Below, piece by piece: positions 1 through 9,044 of a stretch of DNA of 64,000 nt (its first letter is position 1; each line of letters starts with the position of its first letter). This DNA comes from Ruminococcus flavefaciens (GTDB taxonomy: Bacteria; Bacillota; Clostridia; Oscillospirales; Ruminococcaceae), in NCBI GenBank assembly GCA_023662725.1, contig JAMPIL010000001.1, forward strand, positions 1,134,449 to 1,198,448, given 5' to 3'. The position numbers were made by a program, and so were the translations under genes. The notes beneath the pieces are model-generated. The model ran no database searches. It was not told the DNA's origin and saw nothing but the letters and a program-made list of their open reading frames with translations.

Positions 1-69
1 AGTCGGTGAAAATCATTAAAAAGCATCCATGGTTTTTACCTTGAAATTTTCGGCTTTTGAACGCTAAAA

Positions 70-95
70 AACCGCTAAACTTAGCGGTTTTTTTT
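70..95. terminator. bidirectional Rho-independent terminator
   Basis: A short inverted repeat (accgctaa / ttagcggt) is flanked by an A-run on the left and a T-run on the right, so it can end transcription on both strands. On the minus strand it lies just after tRNA-Gln. Confidence 0.7.
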
Positions 96-124
96 AGGTG
101 TACATCTATTTTATTGTACCAATA

Positions 125-200
125 TGGTTGGGGTGGAAGGATTTGAACCCTCGAAATAACGGAGTCAGAGTCCGCTGCCTTACCGCTTGGCGACACCCCA
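125..200 (-). tRNA. tRNA-Gln (anticodon CTG)
   Basis: On the minus strand the sequence folds as a cloverleaf. The 7-bp acceptor stem (TGGGGTG with CACCCCA) is followed by A73 and an encoded CCA. The 5-bp anticodon stem GCGGA/TCCGT encloses the loop CTCTGAC, which gives anticodon CTG. The T-arm GGTTCAAAT is present. A U1-A72 first pair is typical of glutamine tRNAs. Confidence 0.93.
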
Positions 201-236
201 GTGTAATTGTTTGTGTCTGAATCATTCAGCTTTATT

Positions 237-265
237 ATTATATCATCAATTTCAGAGAATGTCAA
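237..265 (-). promoter_or_regulatory. promoter of tRNA-Gln
   Basis: On the minus strand a perfect -35 TTGACA (260-265) is 17 bp from a perfect -10 TATAAT (237-242), about 30 bp upstream of the tRNA. The rest of 201-440 is AT-rich and shows no convincing gene. Confidence 0.8.
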
Positions 266-440
266 TAGTTTCAGATATATTTTTTTATTTTAATTATATC
301 TGTATATACTTGAAAAAAAACAAGAAAAATTATATAATATTTATATATTTATCCAAAGCTTATGATACAAGCTATTTCACAAAGATTAAAGTTTTTTGAA
401 TGTGACAATCTATATATAATAAAATTATGGGGAACATTAT

Positions 441-1433
441 ATGCAAAGAATATATTTTATTTTAAATCTTGTCGCCGGAAAAGCTCTTATAGCAAAAAAA
501 CTCGGCGGAATAATAGATGAATTTGTAAAAGCTGATTTCGAGATTACAGTTCATACTACTCAAAGTGGAGAGGATGCCGTTACATCAGCTCAATATGCTT
601 GCAGCAGCGGATTTGATATGTTAGTATGCGCCGGTGGCGACGGAACGCTCAGTCAGTGCTTGCAGGGAGTTATGAGAAGCGAAAACCATATTCCTATAGG
701 CTATATTCCTGCTGGTTCTACCAACGACTTTGCACGAAGTCTTGGTATTCCGAAAGACACTATGGCTGCCGTCCGAAACATAATAAACGGCACTTCCAAT
801 TCTTTTGACGTCGGAGGTATAAACGATGATTATTTCACATATATAGCTGCTTTCGGTGCTTTCACCAATATCACTTACGAAACCTCTCAACAGGTAAAAA
901 ATATTTTCGGACACGCTGCATATATTTTAAACGGACTCACCCAACTCACAAGCATTCGCTCATCAAGAATGAAGATTGAATATGACGATATCGTAATAGA
1001 GGATGACTTCTTGTTCGGAATGGTCACGAATACTTCTTCTGTTGCCGGGCTTCTTTCCATCTCTGATTTTCGTCTCGATGACGGAGTTTTTGAAGTCGTT
1101 CTGATAAAAAAGCCGTCAAACATCATTCAGCTTCAGCAGATCATTCATTCTCTATTGAATATAAATGAAGAGATAAACAAAGAGTACATCAAGTTTTTCC
1201 GAACTAACAAAATAACCTTCACTTCACTTGGCGAAGAACCCGTTACATGGACTCGTGACGGAGAATACGGCGGTAATTCGCCTGTAACATCAATTTTCAA
1301 CTATAATAAGGCAGTTTCATTTATAGTAAGTGATAATAACGTTCCCGATGATGAAAGTGACGACGATACGGAAGAATATGATTACGAAATTTCTGCTTCC
1401 GACGAATCGGAGAACGAATCCGAATCCGAGTGA
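441..1433 (+). CDS. YegS/DAGK-family lipid kinase
   Basis: 330 residues, about the usual length for diacylglycerol kinase-like (DgkB/YegS) enzymes, which phosphorylate a lipid hydroxyl with ATP at the inner membrane face. The nucleotide-binding GGDGT motif is at residues 65-69 and the second conserved motif, GSTNDFARSLG, at 92-102. The C-terminal half has the beta-sandwich pattern of the family (for example TRDGE near 270). A stretch from about residue 303 to the end is almost all Asp, Glu and Ser, an acidic tail the family normally lacks. A GGGGA ribosome site precedes the ATG. The exact lipid substrate cannot be told from the sequence. Confidence 0.88.
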   Translation: MQRIYFILNLVAGKALIAKKLGGIIDEFVKADFEITVHTTQSGEDAVTSAQYACSSGFDMLVCAGGDGTLSQCLQGVMRSENHIPIGYIPAGSTNDFARSLGIPKDTMAAVRNIINGTSNSFDVGGINDDYFTYIAAFGAFTNITYETSQQVKNIFGHAAYILNGLTQLTSIRSSRMKIEYDDIVIEDDFLFGMVTNTSSVAGLLSISDFRLDDGVFEVVLIKKPSNIIQLQQIIHSLLNINEEINKEYIKFFRTNKITFTSLGEEPVTWTRDGEYGGNSPVTSIFNYNKAVSFIVSDNNVPDDESDDDTEEYDYEISASDESENESESE

Positions 1434-1434
1434 T

Positions 1435-1465
1435 TTATCGTTAAACGATAAAAAATTATCGTTTA
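1435..1465. promoter_or_regulatory. operator-like palindromes, left cluster
   Basis: A perfect 8+1+8 palindrome (TTATCGTT A AACGATAA, 1435-1451) is followed at 1456-1465 by another TTATCGTTTA. The inverted form TAAACGATAA recurs at 1528-1537, just before the -35 of the next operon. Repeated spaced half-sites around a promoter suggest binding sites for a regulator, most simply the XRE protein encoded at 2285. The inverted repeats just after the stop could also help end transcription. Confidence 0.55.
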
Positions 1466-1527
1466 TTCTGCACAATAAATTATTAAACAGAGCCATATCT
1501 GGTTATTGATTCCTACAAAATTAATGA

Positions 1528-1573
1528 TAAACGATAAATAATAATTGACAAACGCTAATCTCCTTGATATAAT
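1528..1573 (+). promoter_or_regulatory. promoter with adjacent operator copy
   Basis: TTGACA (1545-1550), 17 bp, TATAAT (1568-1573): a perfect SigA-type promoter for the DUF2975/XRE pair. A TAAACGATAA copy of the repeated site (1528-1537) sits just upstream of the -35. Confidence 0.8.
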
Positions 1574-1619
1574 AATATCATAAAATCACAAACCAATACT
1601 TTTAAGGAGATTTTTAACC

Positions 1620-2276
1620 ATGAAAAATGAAAATGTAAGAAAAATCAACAGCCTTGGCAAAATCAGCCGAATAATTATTATAATCTTAAAAGTCGCAGTA
1701 TTGATTGCTGCTATCGGATTATTGGTTGGTTCTCTGCTTTGTCTCGCAATTCCAAAGGATTCGATACGTATATCAGGCAGTGCCACTGCTGAAATGGTTG
1801 TCGATAACAATTCGTTTGTTGATGAAATAATTAAAATTGATGACGTGCACTTTGATTCAAATCTTTTCGGAGCTAAACTGAAATGTATTCTTCAGGATAA
1901 CGGCGTAACAAACGACGAACGCATTTTTACTCTCGATGCCGCCGCAAACGACATAAATTCCGGTCATATCAAATACTCCATAGCGGCCGTATGCTTTTTA
2001 GGCGCAGTATATTGTTCAATTTTTTTCGTCATCCTCTGCTTTGCTCACAAATTTGCAAAATCTCTTGAAATCTGCAATTCGCCGTTTGAAGAAAATGTCA
2101 TTAAACACATGAAAAAATTTGGAATTTCGCTGATTCCTTGGGCCGGGATTACTCTTCTTATAAGCGGAAATCTCAACGGCATCGTTGTTGCGCTTATTGT
2201 ATTTGTAATACTTTTATTTATTTCAATTTTCAAATATGGCGCTCAACTCCAGCAGGAATCAGATGAAACATTGTGA
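1620..2276 (+). CDS. DUF2975-family membrane protein
   Basis: 218 residues with four predicted membrane segments: about 20-45, 118-142, 168-185 and 188-206. There is an extracytoplasmic stretch of about 70 residues between the first two. The topology and the coupling to a small XRE regulator 8 bp downstream are typical of DUF2975 proteins, whose role is unknown. AAGGAG precedes the ATG with good spacing. The pair probably forms one transcription unit from the promoter at 1545. No catalytic motif was seen, so no function is assigned. Confidence 0.72.
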   Translation: MKNENVRKINSLGKISRIIIIILKVAVLIAAIGLLVGSLLCLAIPKDSIRISGSATAEMVVDNNSFVDEIIKIDDVHFDSNLFGAKLKCILQDNGVTNDERIFTLDAAANDINSGHIKYSIAAVCFLGAVYCSIFFVILCFAHKFAKSLEICNSPFEENVIKHMKKFGISLIPWAGITLLISGNLNGIVVALIVFVILLFISIFKYGAQLQQESDETL

Positions 2277-2284
2277 GGTAAATA

Positions 2285-2500
2285 ATGTCGATTATTTTAA
2301 GACTGGACAGAGTCATGGCAGACCGTAAAATGAGCCTTAATGAACTAAGTGAACGTGTCGGAGTCAGCAATGTAAATCTTTCAAAATTGAAAACCGGCAA
2401 AGTCAGCGCCATACGTTTTTCAACTCTGAATGCAATATGCAAAACTCTTGATTGTCAGCCGGGTGATATTCTCGAATTTATCAACGATCAGGAAAATTAA
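2285..2500 (+). CDS. small XRE (Cro/CI) transcriptional regulator, YozG-like
   Basis: 71 residues that are almost entirely one helix-turn-helix domain. The turn-recognition helix is around residues 19-38 (LNELSERVGVSN, then LSKLKTGK). The ending, LDCQPGDILEF, is typical of the YozG/HTH_26 group that accompanies DUF2975 genes. It lies 8 bp after the membrane protein, preceded by GAGG. Autoregulation through the repeated TTATCGTTTA sites upstream of the operon is inferred from position only. Confidence 0.88.
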   Translation: MSIILRLDRVMADRKMSLNELSERVGVSNVNLSKLKTGKVSAIRFSTLNAICKTLDCQPGDILEFINDQEN

Positions 2501-2527
2501 AAAACTGTCCTATCCGGACAGTTTTTA
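2500..2527. terminator. bidirectional terminator between convergent genes
   Basis: ACTGTCC (2504-2510) pairs with GGACAGT (2516-2522), with A- and T-runs on the two sides. It serves the XRE gene on the plus strand and overlaps the last codons of the glutaredoxin-like gene on the minus strand. Confidence 0.75.
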
Positions 2528-2755
2528 TGAAAGATTTTCAATCGCTTTGTCAATCGCCTCTGTATCGTAACCTACCACGGCAGTTTTACCGATAACAGTT
2601 ATGGGAACAGACTGCTGTCCTGTGAGGGTAAAGGCACGGAGAGCATTGTCCGGATCAGAAATATTCCGTGTTCTGAAACGAACTCCCTTAGCGTCGAGAT
2701 AATTTTTCATACGTCTGCACCACACGCAGCTATCCGAGGAATATAATTCGATCAT
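2525..2755 (-). CDS. glutaredoxin-like protein
   Basis: 76 residues, a minimal thioredoxin fold. A beta strand leads into the redox motif CVWC at residues 10-13, and the conserved SVPITVI (cis-proline) segment starts near 49. The family reduces disulfides or mixed disulfides in the cytoplasm. The start was set at 2755 because a strong AAAGGAG lies 7 bp upstream. A longer reading would extend through the terminator-like and AT-rich sequence that follows htpG. It stands alone between htpG and the convergent XRE gene. Confidence 0.85.
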   Translation of the reverse strand: MIELYSSDSCVWCRRMKNYLDAKGVRFRTRNISDPDNALRAFTLTGQQSVPITVIGKTAVVGYDTEAIDKAIENLS

Positions 2756-2835
2756 AAAAACAGCTCCTTTTAATATATCTTTTAATCTAATGTTTTTATA
2801 TTCCCCATTTTTTATAATATTATTCACAAAAAAAT

Positions 2836-2872
2836 AAAAAGGCGGTGCATTAAGCGCCGTCTTTTTTATAAA
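2836..2872 (-). terminator. terminator of htpG
   Basis: An 8-bp stem (GGCGGTGC with GCGCCGTC, two G-T pairs) with loop ATTAA is followed on the minus strand by a T-run, directly after the htpG stop. Confidence 0.7.
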
Positions 2873-2879
2873 ATCATTT

Positions 2880-4784
2880 TCACATAAGCTCACAAATAAG
2901 ATTAGAAAATTCAACAGGATTTTCAATGCTCATGCCCTCGATGAGAAGAGCCTGAGTGTAGAGAAGATGAGCGTATTTACCAAGCTTTTCGATGTCCCCT
3001 GCTTCACTGATTGATTTAAGCTTGTCGAAAATCTGATGTTCCGGATTTATCTCAAGAACTCTCTGAGCATGGATTTTCTGATCGGTCGGCATTGAATTGA
3101 GAACCTTCTCCATTTCAAGAGAAATTTCTCCCTCACTTGTAAGACAAACCGGATGCGATTTCAGTCTATGTGAAAGAATAACCTTTGTCACCTTACCCTC
3201 AAGAGCCTTTGCAAGCTCATCGAGCATTCCGGAATTTTCTTCCTCCTTAGCCTTGATCTCCTCCTGCTTTTCAGCATTCTCAAGACCAAGATCATCGGCG
3301 GAAACCGACTTGAACTCCTTATCCTTGTATTTTGCAAGAGTTTTAACCGCAAATTCGTCGATATTGTCAGTCAGGTAGAGAATCTCAAAGCCGTTATCCT
3401 TAACAAGCTCGGTCTGCGGGAGCTGTTCGATGCGGGCAACACTCTCTCCTGTAGCGTAGTAGATGTATTTCTGCTCCTCACGCATTGCTGTTACATATTC
3501 GTCAAGAGTAACAAGCTTCTGCTCGTTCGAGGATGTAAAGAGAAGCAGATCCTGAAGCTTTTCCTTATTCATGCCGTAATCGCTGTAGATGCCGTATTTA
3601 AGCTGAAGTCCGAATGCTTTCCAGAATTCCTCATACTTTTCACGCTCGTTTTTGAGCATCTTTTTAAGCTCGTTGCCTATAGTTTTTTCAATGCTCTTTG
3701 CAATAACTTTAAGCTGTCTGTCATGCTGGAGCATCTCACGGGAAATATTCAGCGACAGATCCTCGGAATCGACAAGTCCCTTAACGAAACTGTAGTAATC
3801 AGGGAGAAGATCGGAGCATTTATCCATGATAAGAACGCCGTTTGAATAAAGCTGGAGTCCTTTTTCATACTCTTTAGAATAGAAATCAAACGGAGCTTTT
3901 GACGGTATATAGAGCAGAGCATTATAATTTGCGTTGCCCTCGTTTTTTACATGAGAATATTTAAGAGGTTCATTGTAGTCATAAAATTTCTCGGTATAGA
4001 AATGCTTATAGTCCTCTTCTTTAAGCTCGGTTTTGTTCTTTTTCCAAAGCGGAACCATGCTGTTGAGCGTTTCAACCTCAATATACTCCTCGTATTCAGG
4101 AGCTTTTCCGGCTTCCTCTTCCTCTTCTGTCTGCTCAACCGGACGGCTGTGAGTTACTTCCATTTTAATAGGGAAGCGAATGTAATCCGAATACTTCTTG
4201 ATAAGAGATTTCAGACGGTATTGGTCAAGGAAATCGGAATAATTCTCATCATCTGTATCGTCGAGAAGTTCAAGGATGATTTCTGTTCCGACAGAAGCCT
4301 TGTCCGCTTCGGATATAGTGTAACCGTCAACCCCCTCTGATTCCCACTGATAAGCCTTATCGCTGCCGTATGCCTTTGAAATAACCGTAACCTTCTTCGC
4401 AGCCATGAAAGCTGAATAGAATCCAACACCAAACTGTCCGATGATCTGGTTATCCTCTTCAAGCTTGTTTTCGTTTTTGAACTTGAATGAACCGCTGTTT
4501 GCGATAGTTCCGAGGTTGTTTTCAAGCTCTTCCGCAGTCATACCGATACCGTTATCAGTAATTTTAAGCGTTCTGGAATCCTTATCCACCGTTATCCAAA
4601 TAGCAAAATCATCCTTGTTAAGACCAACCTTATCGTCGGTCAGGGACTTAAAATAGAGCTTGTCGATAGCATCGCTTGCGTTAGAGATAAGCTCTCTGAG
4701 GAAGATTTCCTTATGTGTATAAATTGAATGAATCATCATTTCGAGGAGTCTTTTCGACTCTGCTTTGAACTGCTTTGTTTCCAT
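2880..4784 (-). CDS. htpG: molecular chaperone HtpG (Hsp90)
   Basis: 634 residues, full length for bacterial Hsp90, a dimeric ATP-dependent cytosolic chaperone. The N-terminal ATPase (GHKL) domain shows the motifs [15 protein letters not shown] and [11 protein letters not shown]. The middle domain has the conserved SREMLQ segment, and the C-terminal dimerisation domain follows. A GGAG site precedes the ATG. Its promoter region contains a perfect CIRCE element (4829-4855), so HrcA repression and heat induction are likely. It is monocistronic, with its own terminator. Confidence 0.97.
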   Translation of the reverse strand: METKQFKAESKRLLEMMIHSIYTHKEIFLRELISNASDAIDKLYFKSLTDDKVGLNKDDFAIWITVDKDSRTLKITDNGIGMTAEELENNLGTIANSGSFKFKNENKLEEDNQIIGQFGVGFYSAFMAAKKVTVISKAYGSDKAYQWESEGVDGYTISEADKASVGTEIILELLDDTDDENYSDFLDQYRLKSLIKKYSDYIRFPIKMEVTHSRPVEQTEEEEEAGKAPEYEEYIEVETLNSMVPLWKKNKTELKEEDYKHFYTEKFYDYNEPLKYSHVKNEGNANYNALLYIPSKAPFDFYSKEYEKGLQLYSNGVLIMDKCSDLLPDYYSFVKGLVDSEDLSLNISREMLQHDRQLKVIAKSIEKTIGNELKKMLKNEREKYEEFWKAFGLQLKYGIYSDYGMNKEKLQDLLLFTSSNEQKLVTLDEYVTAMREEQKYIYYATGESVARIEQLPQTELVKDNGFEILYLTDNIDEFAVKTLAKYKDKEFKSVSADDLGLENAEKQEEIKAKEEENSGMLDELAKALEGKVTKVILSHRLKSHPVCLTSEGEISLEMEKVLNSMPTDQKIHAQRVLEINPEHQIFDKLKSISEAGDIEKLGKYAHLLYTQALLIEGMSIENPVEFSNLICELM

Positions 4785-4828
4785 TTCAACATCTCCGTAG
4801 TAAAATTTATACCGGGATCAATTACCGG

Positions 4829-4855
4829 TTAGCACTCTCCGCGTTCGAGTGCTAA
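4829..4855. promoter_or_regulatory. CIRCE element (HrcA operator)
   Basis: Perfect match to the CIRCE consensus: TTAGCACTC, 9 bases, GAGTGCTAA. It overlaps the transcription start region of htpG. hrcA, groESL and dnaK are not in this window. Confidence 0.95.
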
Positions 4856-4859
4856 ATAT

Positions 4860-4888
4860 AGTATATAACTTTTCAAAAGAAAAATCAA
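4860..4888 (-). promoter_or_regulatory. htpG promoter
   Basis: On the minus strand, -35 TTGATT (4883-4888) and -10 TATACT (4860-4865) are 17 bp apart and lie immediately upstream of CIRCE. HrcA bound there would block initiation. Confidence 0.65.
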
Positions 4889-4934
4889 GTATGCAGGACT
4901 AATGTTTACATTTTATTCATATTTGAGAAAAAAA

Positions 4935-4963
4935 TTTCACGTTCCAAAATTCAGAACGTGAAA
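4935..4963 (-). terminator. terminator of tRNA-Arg
   Basis: A perfect 10-bp inverted repeat (TTTCACGTTC / GAACGTGAAA) is followed on the minus strand by a run of T residues, about 20 bp beyond the CCA end of the tRNA. Confidence 0.75.
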
Positions 4964-4984
4964 CTGTTGACAGTAAATTACAAC

Positions 4985-5059
4985 TGGTACGCCTGACAGG
5001 AATCGAACCTGCGCACATGGCGTCGGAGGCCACTGCTCTATCCCCTGAGCTACAGGCGC
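4985..5059 (-). tRNA. tRNA-Arg (anticodon CCG)
   Basis: Minus-strand cloverleaf with acceptor GCGCCTG/CAGGCGT (first pair G-T), A73 and an encoded CCA. The anticodon stem GTGGC/GCCAT has loop CTCCGAC, so the anticodon is CCG. The T-arm is GGTTCGATT. A minus-strand promoter (-10 TATAAT at 5078-5083, -35 TTGCAT at 5101-5106) lies upstream. Confidence 0.93.
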
Positions 5060-5160
5060 AAATATTACTTAATTAATATTATACCAGAAAATCACAAATA
5101 ATGCAAGCATTTTGTATATTATTATAAAATTAAATTTATACATTAAAACCCCAAAACACT

Positions 5161-5198
5161 AAAAAGGACGAACTTTTTACAGTTCGCCCTTTATTTTT
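5161..5198 (-). terminator. terminator of rpoBC operon
   Basis: The stem GGGCGAAC / GTTCGTCC on the minus strand is followed by a T-run, a few bases after the rpoC stop. The core resembles the folD/scfB terminator at 17081. Confidence 0.75.
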
Positions 5199-5199
5199 A

Positions 5200-8100
5200 T
5201 TATATTATAGGATTTGTTATTGGACTAACATTCTGCGGAGCATTGTGATCTGTATAGCCCTCATTCTTAACAACGTCAACACGGTTGTAGCACTCCATAC
5301 CTGTTCCGGCAGGGATAAGCTTACCGATAATAACGTTTTCTTTAAGTCCAAGGAGCTTATCACTCTTGCCTCTGATAGCCGCGTCTGTGAGAGCTTTTGT
5401 AGTCTCCTGGAATGAAGCTGCCGACATAAAGCTGTCGGAATTCGACGAAGCCTTAGTGATACCCTGAAGTACAGGACTTGTCTGAACGAGCTGGAGATCG
5501 TACTCGCCAGCATCGATTCTTGCCTGAATTTCTTCATTGATAGCGTCAATTTCCTTGCGGTCAACGAGAGTTCCGGGAAGGAGATAACTGCTTCCTGTTT
5601 CCTCAACCTTGATCTTTCTGAGCATCTGACGCACGATAACTTCAATGTGCTTATCGTTGATATCAACACCCTGTAAACGGTAAACCTTCTGAACTTCATT
5701 GATGATGTAGTTCTGAACAGCCTGTGTTCCGAGGATATTAAGAATATCAGCCGGATAAACGTTACCTTCAGTAAGACGAGTACCCTTTTCGATATATTCG
5801 CCCTCCTGAACTCTGATCTTGAGGTTGTAAGGAATCATATAGCTTTCAGATTCGCCTGTCTCATCGCTTGTAACGATGATATTACGAGTTGTTTTAACTT
5901 CTTCAATGTGGATCTTTCCTGAGATTCTTGAAAGTATAGCCGCACCCTTAGGACGTCTGCTCTCGAAAAGTTCCTCAACACGAGGAAGACCCTGTGTGAT
6001 ATCTTCCGCATCGGCAGACGCAACGCCTCCGGTATGGAAGGTTCTCATTGTAAGCTGAGTACCGGGCTCACCGATAGACTGAGCGGCAATTACACCAACA
6101 GCCTCGCCGACTGATACAACGTTGTTGAATGCAAGGTTTACGCCGTAGCACTTAGCGCATACGCCTGTTCTTGCCTTGCAGTTGAGTACAGAACGGATAA
6201 CGATCTTCTCGATTCCTGCGTCCGTGATCTTCTTTGCATCAGCGTCTGTTATCATTTTATTGCGTGAAACGATAAGTTCGCCGGATTCGTCACGAAGATC
6301 CTCTGCAAGGAATCTTCCGACAAGACGCTCTTCAAACGGTTCAACAACTTCGTTGCCATTTCGGATCTCGAATACTTCGATGCCGTCTGTAGTACCACAA
6401 TCCTCTTCACGAATGATAACGTCCTGAGAAACGTCAACAAGACGACGTGTAAGGTAACCAGAGTCAGCCGTACGGAGAGCCGTATCGGCAAGTCCTTTAC
6501 GAGCGCCTCGTGACGCAATAAAGTATTCGAGGATGTTAAGACCTTCACGGTAGTTAGCTCTGATCGGGATCTCGATAACCGTACCGGATGTATTTGCGAT
6601 AAGTCCACGCATACCGGCAAGCTGACGGATCTGTGAAATAGAACCACGGGCACCGGAGTCAGCCATCATCCAGATAGGATTGTATCTGTCGAAATTAGCT
6701 TTAAGAGCCTTTGTTACGTCATCTGTAGTATTTGTCCAGAGCGAAATGATCTTCTTTGTCTTTTCCTGAGAAGAGATATAACCGTACTCGTATTCGGTTG
6801 TGATCTGCTCAACTTCCTTGTCGGCTTCGGCAAGGATTTCCTTTTTCTGCGGAGGAATCGTAGCGTCGCAGACAGCAACGGTAAGAGCTGCTCTTGTTGA
6901 ATATTTGTATCCAAGAGCCTTGATTCTGTCAAGAACCTCGGATGTTGTAGTTGTTCCGTGAATCTTGATACAGCGTTCAATAATATCGGAAAGCTGCTTC
7001 TTTCCAACGAGGAAAGCGATCTCAAGATCGAACTGCTTATCGGAGTTTGTTCTGTCAACATAGCCGAGATTCTGAGGGATATTTTCGTTGAAGATAAGTC
7101 TTCCGACGGTTGCATCGATAATTTTTGAAACCTTTTTATCTCCGATATCCTTTGTTATCTTGACCTTGATATTTGCATGGAGCGAAACGTCATGCTCGTT
7201 GTAAGCCATAAGAGCCTCGTTTACATCACGGAAAACCTTGCCCTCGCCTGGTTCGCCCGGCTTATCCATAGTGAGGTAGTAAGAACCGAGAACCATATCC
7301 TGTGAAGGAACGGCAACCGGCTTACCGTCAGACGGTTTTAAGAGGTTGTTTGCAGCAAGCATGAGGAAACGTGCTTCTGCCTGAGCTTCAGCTGAAAGAG
7401 GAAGATGAACAGCCATCTGGTCGCCGTCGAAGTCGGCATTGAACGCTGAACATACAAGCGGATGAAGCTTAATTGCACGTCCCTCAACGAGGATAGGCTC
7501 GAACGCCTGAATACCAAGACGGTGAAGCGTGGGGGCACGATTGAGCATAACCGGATGATCCTTGATAACGTCCTCAAGAGCGTCCCAAACCTTATTATCG
7601 GCACGGTCGATAAGTTTTCTTGCGCTTTTTATATTGGCAATTGCCTTTTTGTCAACGAGTCTTTTCAGAACGAACGGTTTGAAAAGTTCGAGAGCCATTT
7701 CCTTCGGAAGTCCGCACTGATACATTTTAAGTTCCGGTCCGACAACGATAACCGAACGGCCGGAATAGTCAACACGCTTACCGAGAAGATTCTGACGGAA
7801 ACGTCCCTGCTTACCTTTAAGCATATCGGAGAGCGACTTCAACGCACGGTTGCTCGGACCTGTAACAGGTCTGCCGTGTCTGCCGTTATCAATAAGAGCG
7901 TCAACAGCTTCCTGAAGCATTCTCTTTTCGTTTCTTACGATAATATCAGGAGCGTCAAGCTCAAGCATTCTTTTAAGACGGTTGTTTCTGTTTATAACAC
8001 GTCTGTAGAGGTCATTGAGGTCGGATGTTGCGTAACGTCCGCCGTCGAGCATTATCATAGGACGAATATCCGGAGGAATTACCGGAACTGCTTCAAGAAT

Positions 8101-8934
8101 CATCCATTCAGGCTTATTTCCGGAAAGACGGAAAGCCTCGATGATCTGAAGTCTTTTCAGTATCTTGACTTTTTTCTGTCCTGCCGGAAGTCCGACAAGC
8201 TCAGCTTTAAGGTCGTCTGCAACTATCTCGATATTATTTCTCCAGTCGATATCATCAAGCTCTGCGAACTTGCGGCATTCGTTGCATTCACATTCTGTAG
8301 GCTTGTTGAAACACTGAACCTTTTTACCGCCGAACGAGATCTTGCCCATTTCGGTAAGTCTTGTTTTATGAGTATCATATCTTGCCGGATCATATTCGTT
8401 GAGAAGCTTTTTGATAGCCTCTGCGCCCATTTCGGCTTTGAAATCATCGCCGTATTTTTCAAGATACGAGAGATACTCCTTTTCGGAAAGGAGCTGTTTT
8501 TTCATAAGCTCGGTATTGCCTGGATCTATGACGATATACTTCGTAAAATAAAGGATTTCTTCCAATCTTTTCTGAGATATCTCCAGAACCTGTCCTATTC
8601 TGGAAGGAGTTCCCTTGAAGTACCAGATATGCGAAACCGGTGCTGCAAGCTCGATATGTCCCATTCTTTCACGGCGGACTCTTGCTCTTGTAACTTCAAC
8701 GCCGCATCGGTCGCAGACCTTGCCCTTAAAGCGTATCTTCTTGAATTTACCGCAGTGACATTCCCAGTCTTTGGTTGGTCCGAAAATTCTTTCGCAGAAA
8801 AGACCGTCACGTTCCGGCTTCTGAGTTCTGTAATTTATAGTTTCAGGTCTTTCAACAACGCCGTAAGACCAGCTTCTTATCTGTTCCGGCGATGCGAGAC
8901 CAATTTTAATTGATTCAAAAGTTGTAAATTCCAA
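5200..8934 (-). CDS. rpoC: DNA-directed RNA polymerase subunit beta'
   Basis: 1244 residues, essential catalytic subunit of RNA polymerase. The N-terminal zinc site is CHCGKFKK...CDRC (residues 59-76). The Mg-binding NADFDGD is at 499-505. The trigger loop, bridge helix and second Zn cluster ([13 protein letters not shown]) follow in order. The start is a TTG at 8934: a strong AGGAGG lies just upstream and the protein begins in the expected place. Between residues about 183 and 240 there seem to be roughly 45 more residues than I expect for a Firmicutes RpoC. This stretch holds four Cys (208, 215, 217, 220). Cotranscribed with rpoB; 110 bp separates them. Confidence 0.98.
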   Translation of the reverse strand: MEFTTFESIKIGLASPEQIRSWSYGVVERPETINYRTQKPERDGLFCERIFGPTKDWECHCGKFKKIRFKGKVCDRCGVEVTRARVRRERMGHIELAAPVSHIWYFKGTPSRIGQVLEISQKRLEEILYFTKYIVIDPGNTELMKKQLLSEKEYLSYLEKYGDDFKAEMGAEAIKKLLNEYDPARYDTHKTRLTEMGKISFGGKKVQCFNKPTECECNECRKFAELDDIDWRNNIEIVADDLKAELVGLPAGQKKVKILKRLQIIEAFRLSGNKPEWMILEAVPVIPPDIRPMIMLDGGRYATSDLNDLYRRVINRNNRLKRMLELDAPDIIVRNEKRMLQEAVDALIDNGRHGRPVTGPSNRALKSLSDMLKGKQGRFRQNLLGKRVDYSGRSVIVVGPELKMYQCGLPKEMALELFKPFVLKRLVDKKAIANIKSARKLIDRADNKVWDALEDVIKDHPVMLNRAPTLHRLGIQAFEPILVEGRAIKLHPLVCSAFNADFDGDQMAVHLPLSAEAQAEARFLMLAANNLLKPSDGKPVAVPSQDMVLGSYYLTMDKPGEPGEGKVFRDVNEALMAYNEHDVSLHANIKVKITKDIGDKKVSKIIDATVGRLIFNENIPQNLGYVDRTNSDKQFDLEIAFLVGKKQLSDIIERCIKIHGTTTTSEVLDRIKALGYKYSTRAALTVAVCDATIPPQKKEILAEADKEVEQITTEYEYGYISSQEKTKKIISLWTNTTDDVTKALKANFDRYNPIWMMADSGARGSISQIRQLAGMRGLIANTSGTVIEIPIRANYREGLNILEYFIASRGARKGLADTALRTADSGYLTRRLVDVSQDVIIREEDCGTTDGIEVFEIRNGNEVVEPFEERLVGRFLAEDLRDESGELIVSRNKMITDADAKKITDAGIEKIVIRSVLNCKARTGVCAKCYGVNLAFNNVVSVGEAVGVIAAQSIGEPGTQLTMRTFHTGGVASADAEDITQGLPRVEELFESRRPKGAAILSRISGKIHIEEVKTTRNIIVTSDETGESESYMIPYNLKIRVQEGEYIEKGTRLTEGNVYPADILNILGTQAVQNYIINEVQKVYRLQGVDINDKHIEVIVRQMLRKIKVEETGSSYLLPGTLVDRKEIDAINEEIQARIDAGEYDLQLVQTSPVLQGITKASSNSDSFMSAASFQETTKALTDAAIRGKSDKLLGLKENVIIGKLIPAGTGMECYNRVDVVKNEGYTDHNAPQNVSPITNPII

Positions 8935-9044
8935 ACTGCTACCTCCTGCAAATTTAGTAAGGTATTAGAACGCCTGTTTTCCGACAGAATCAACTCTGCC
9001 GGAGCATAGCAGTCTTTATTGTTTAAGGCTTGTTTATCAGGCTA

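Noticed and set aside
187..399. 70-codon frame right of tRNA-Gln
   Set aside because: Starts inside the tRNA, overlaps the tRNA promoter and is AT-rich with a Lys/Ile/Tyr bias typical of non-coding DNA.
7462..8913. Open frame of 483 codons on the plus strand opposite rpoC
   Set aside because: It is exactly antisense to strongly conserved rpoC codons, has no ribosome site and no family resemblance; it results from rpoC codon usage.
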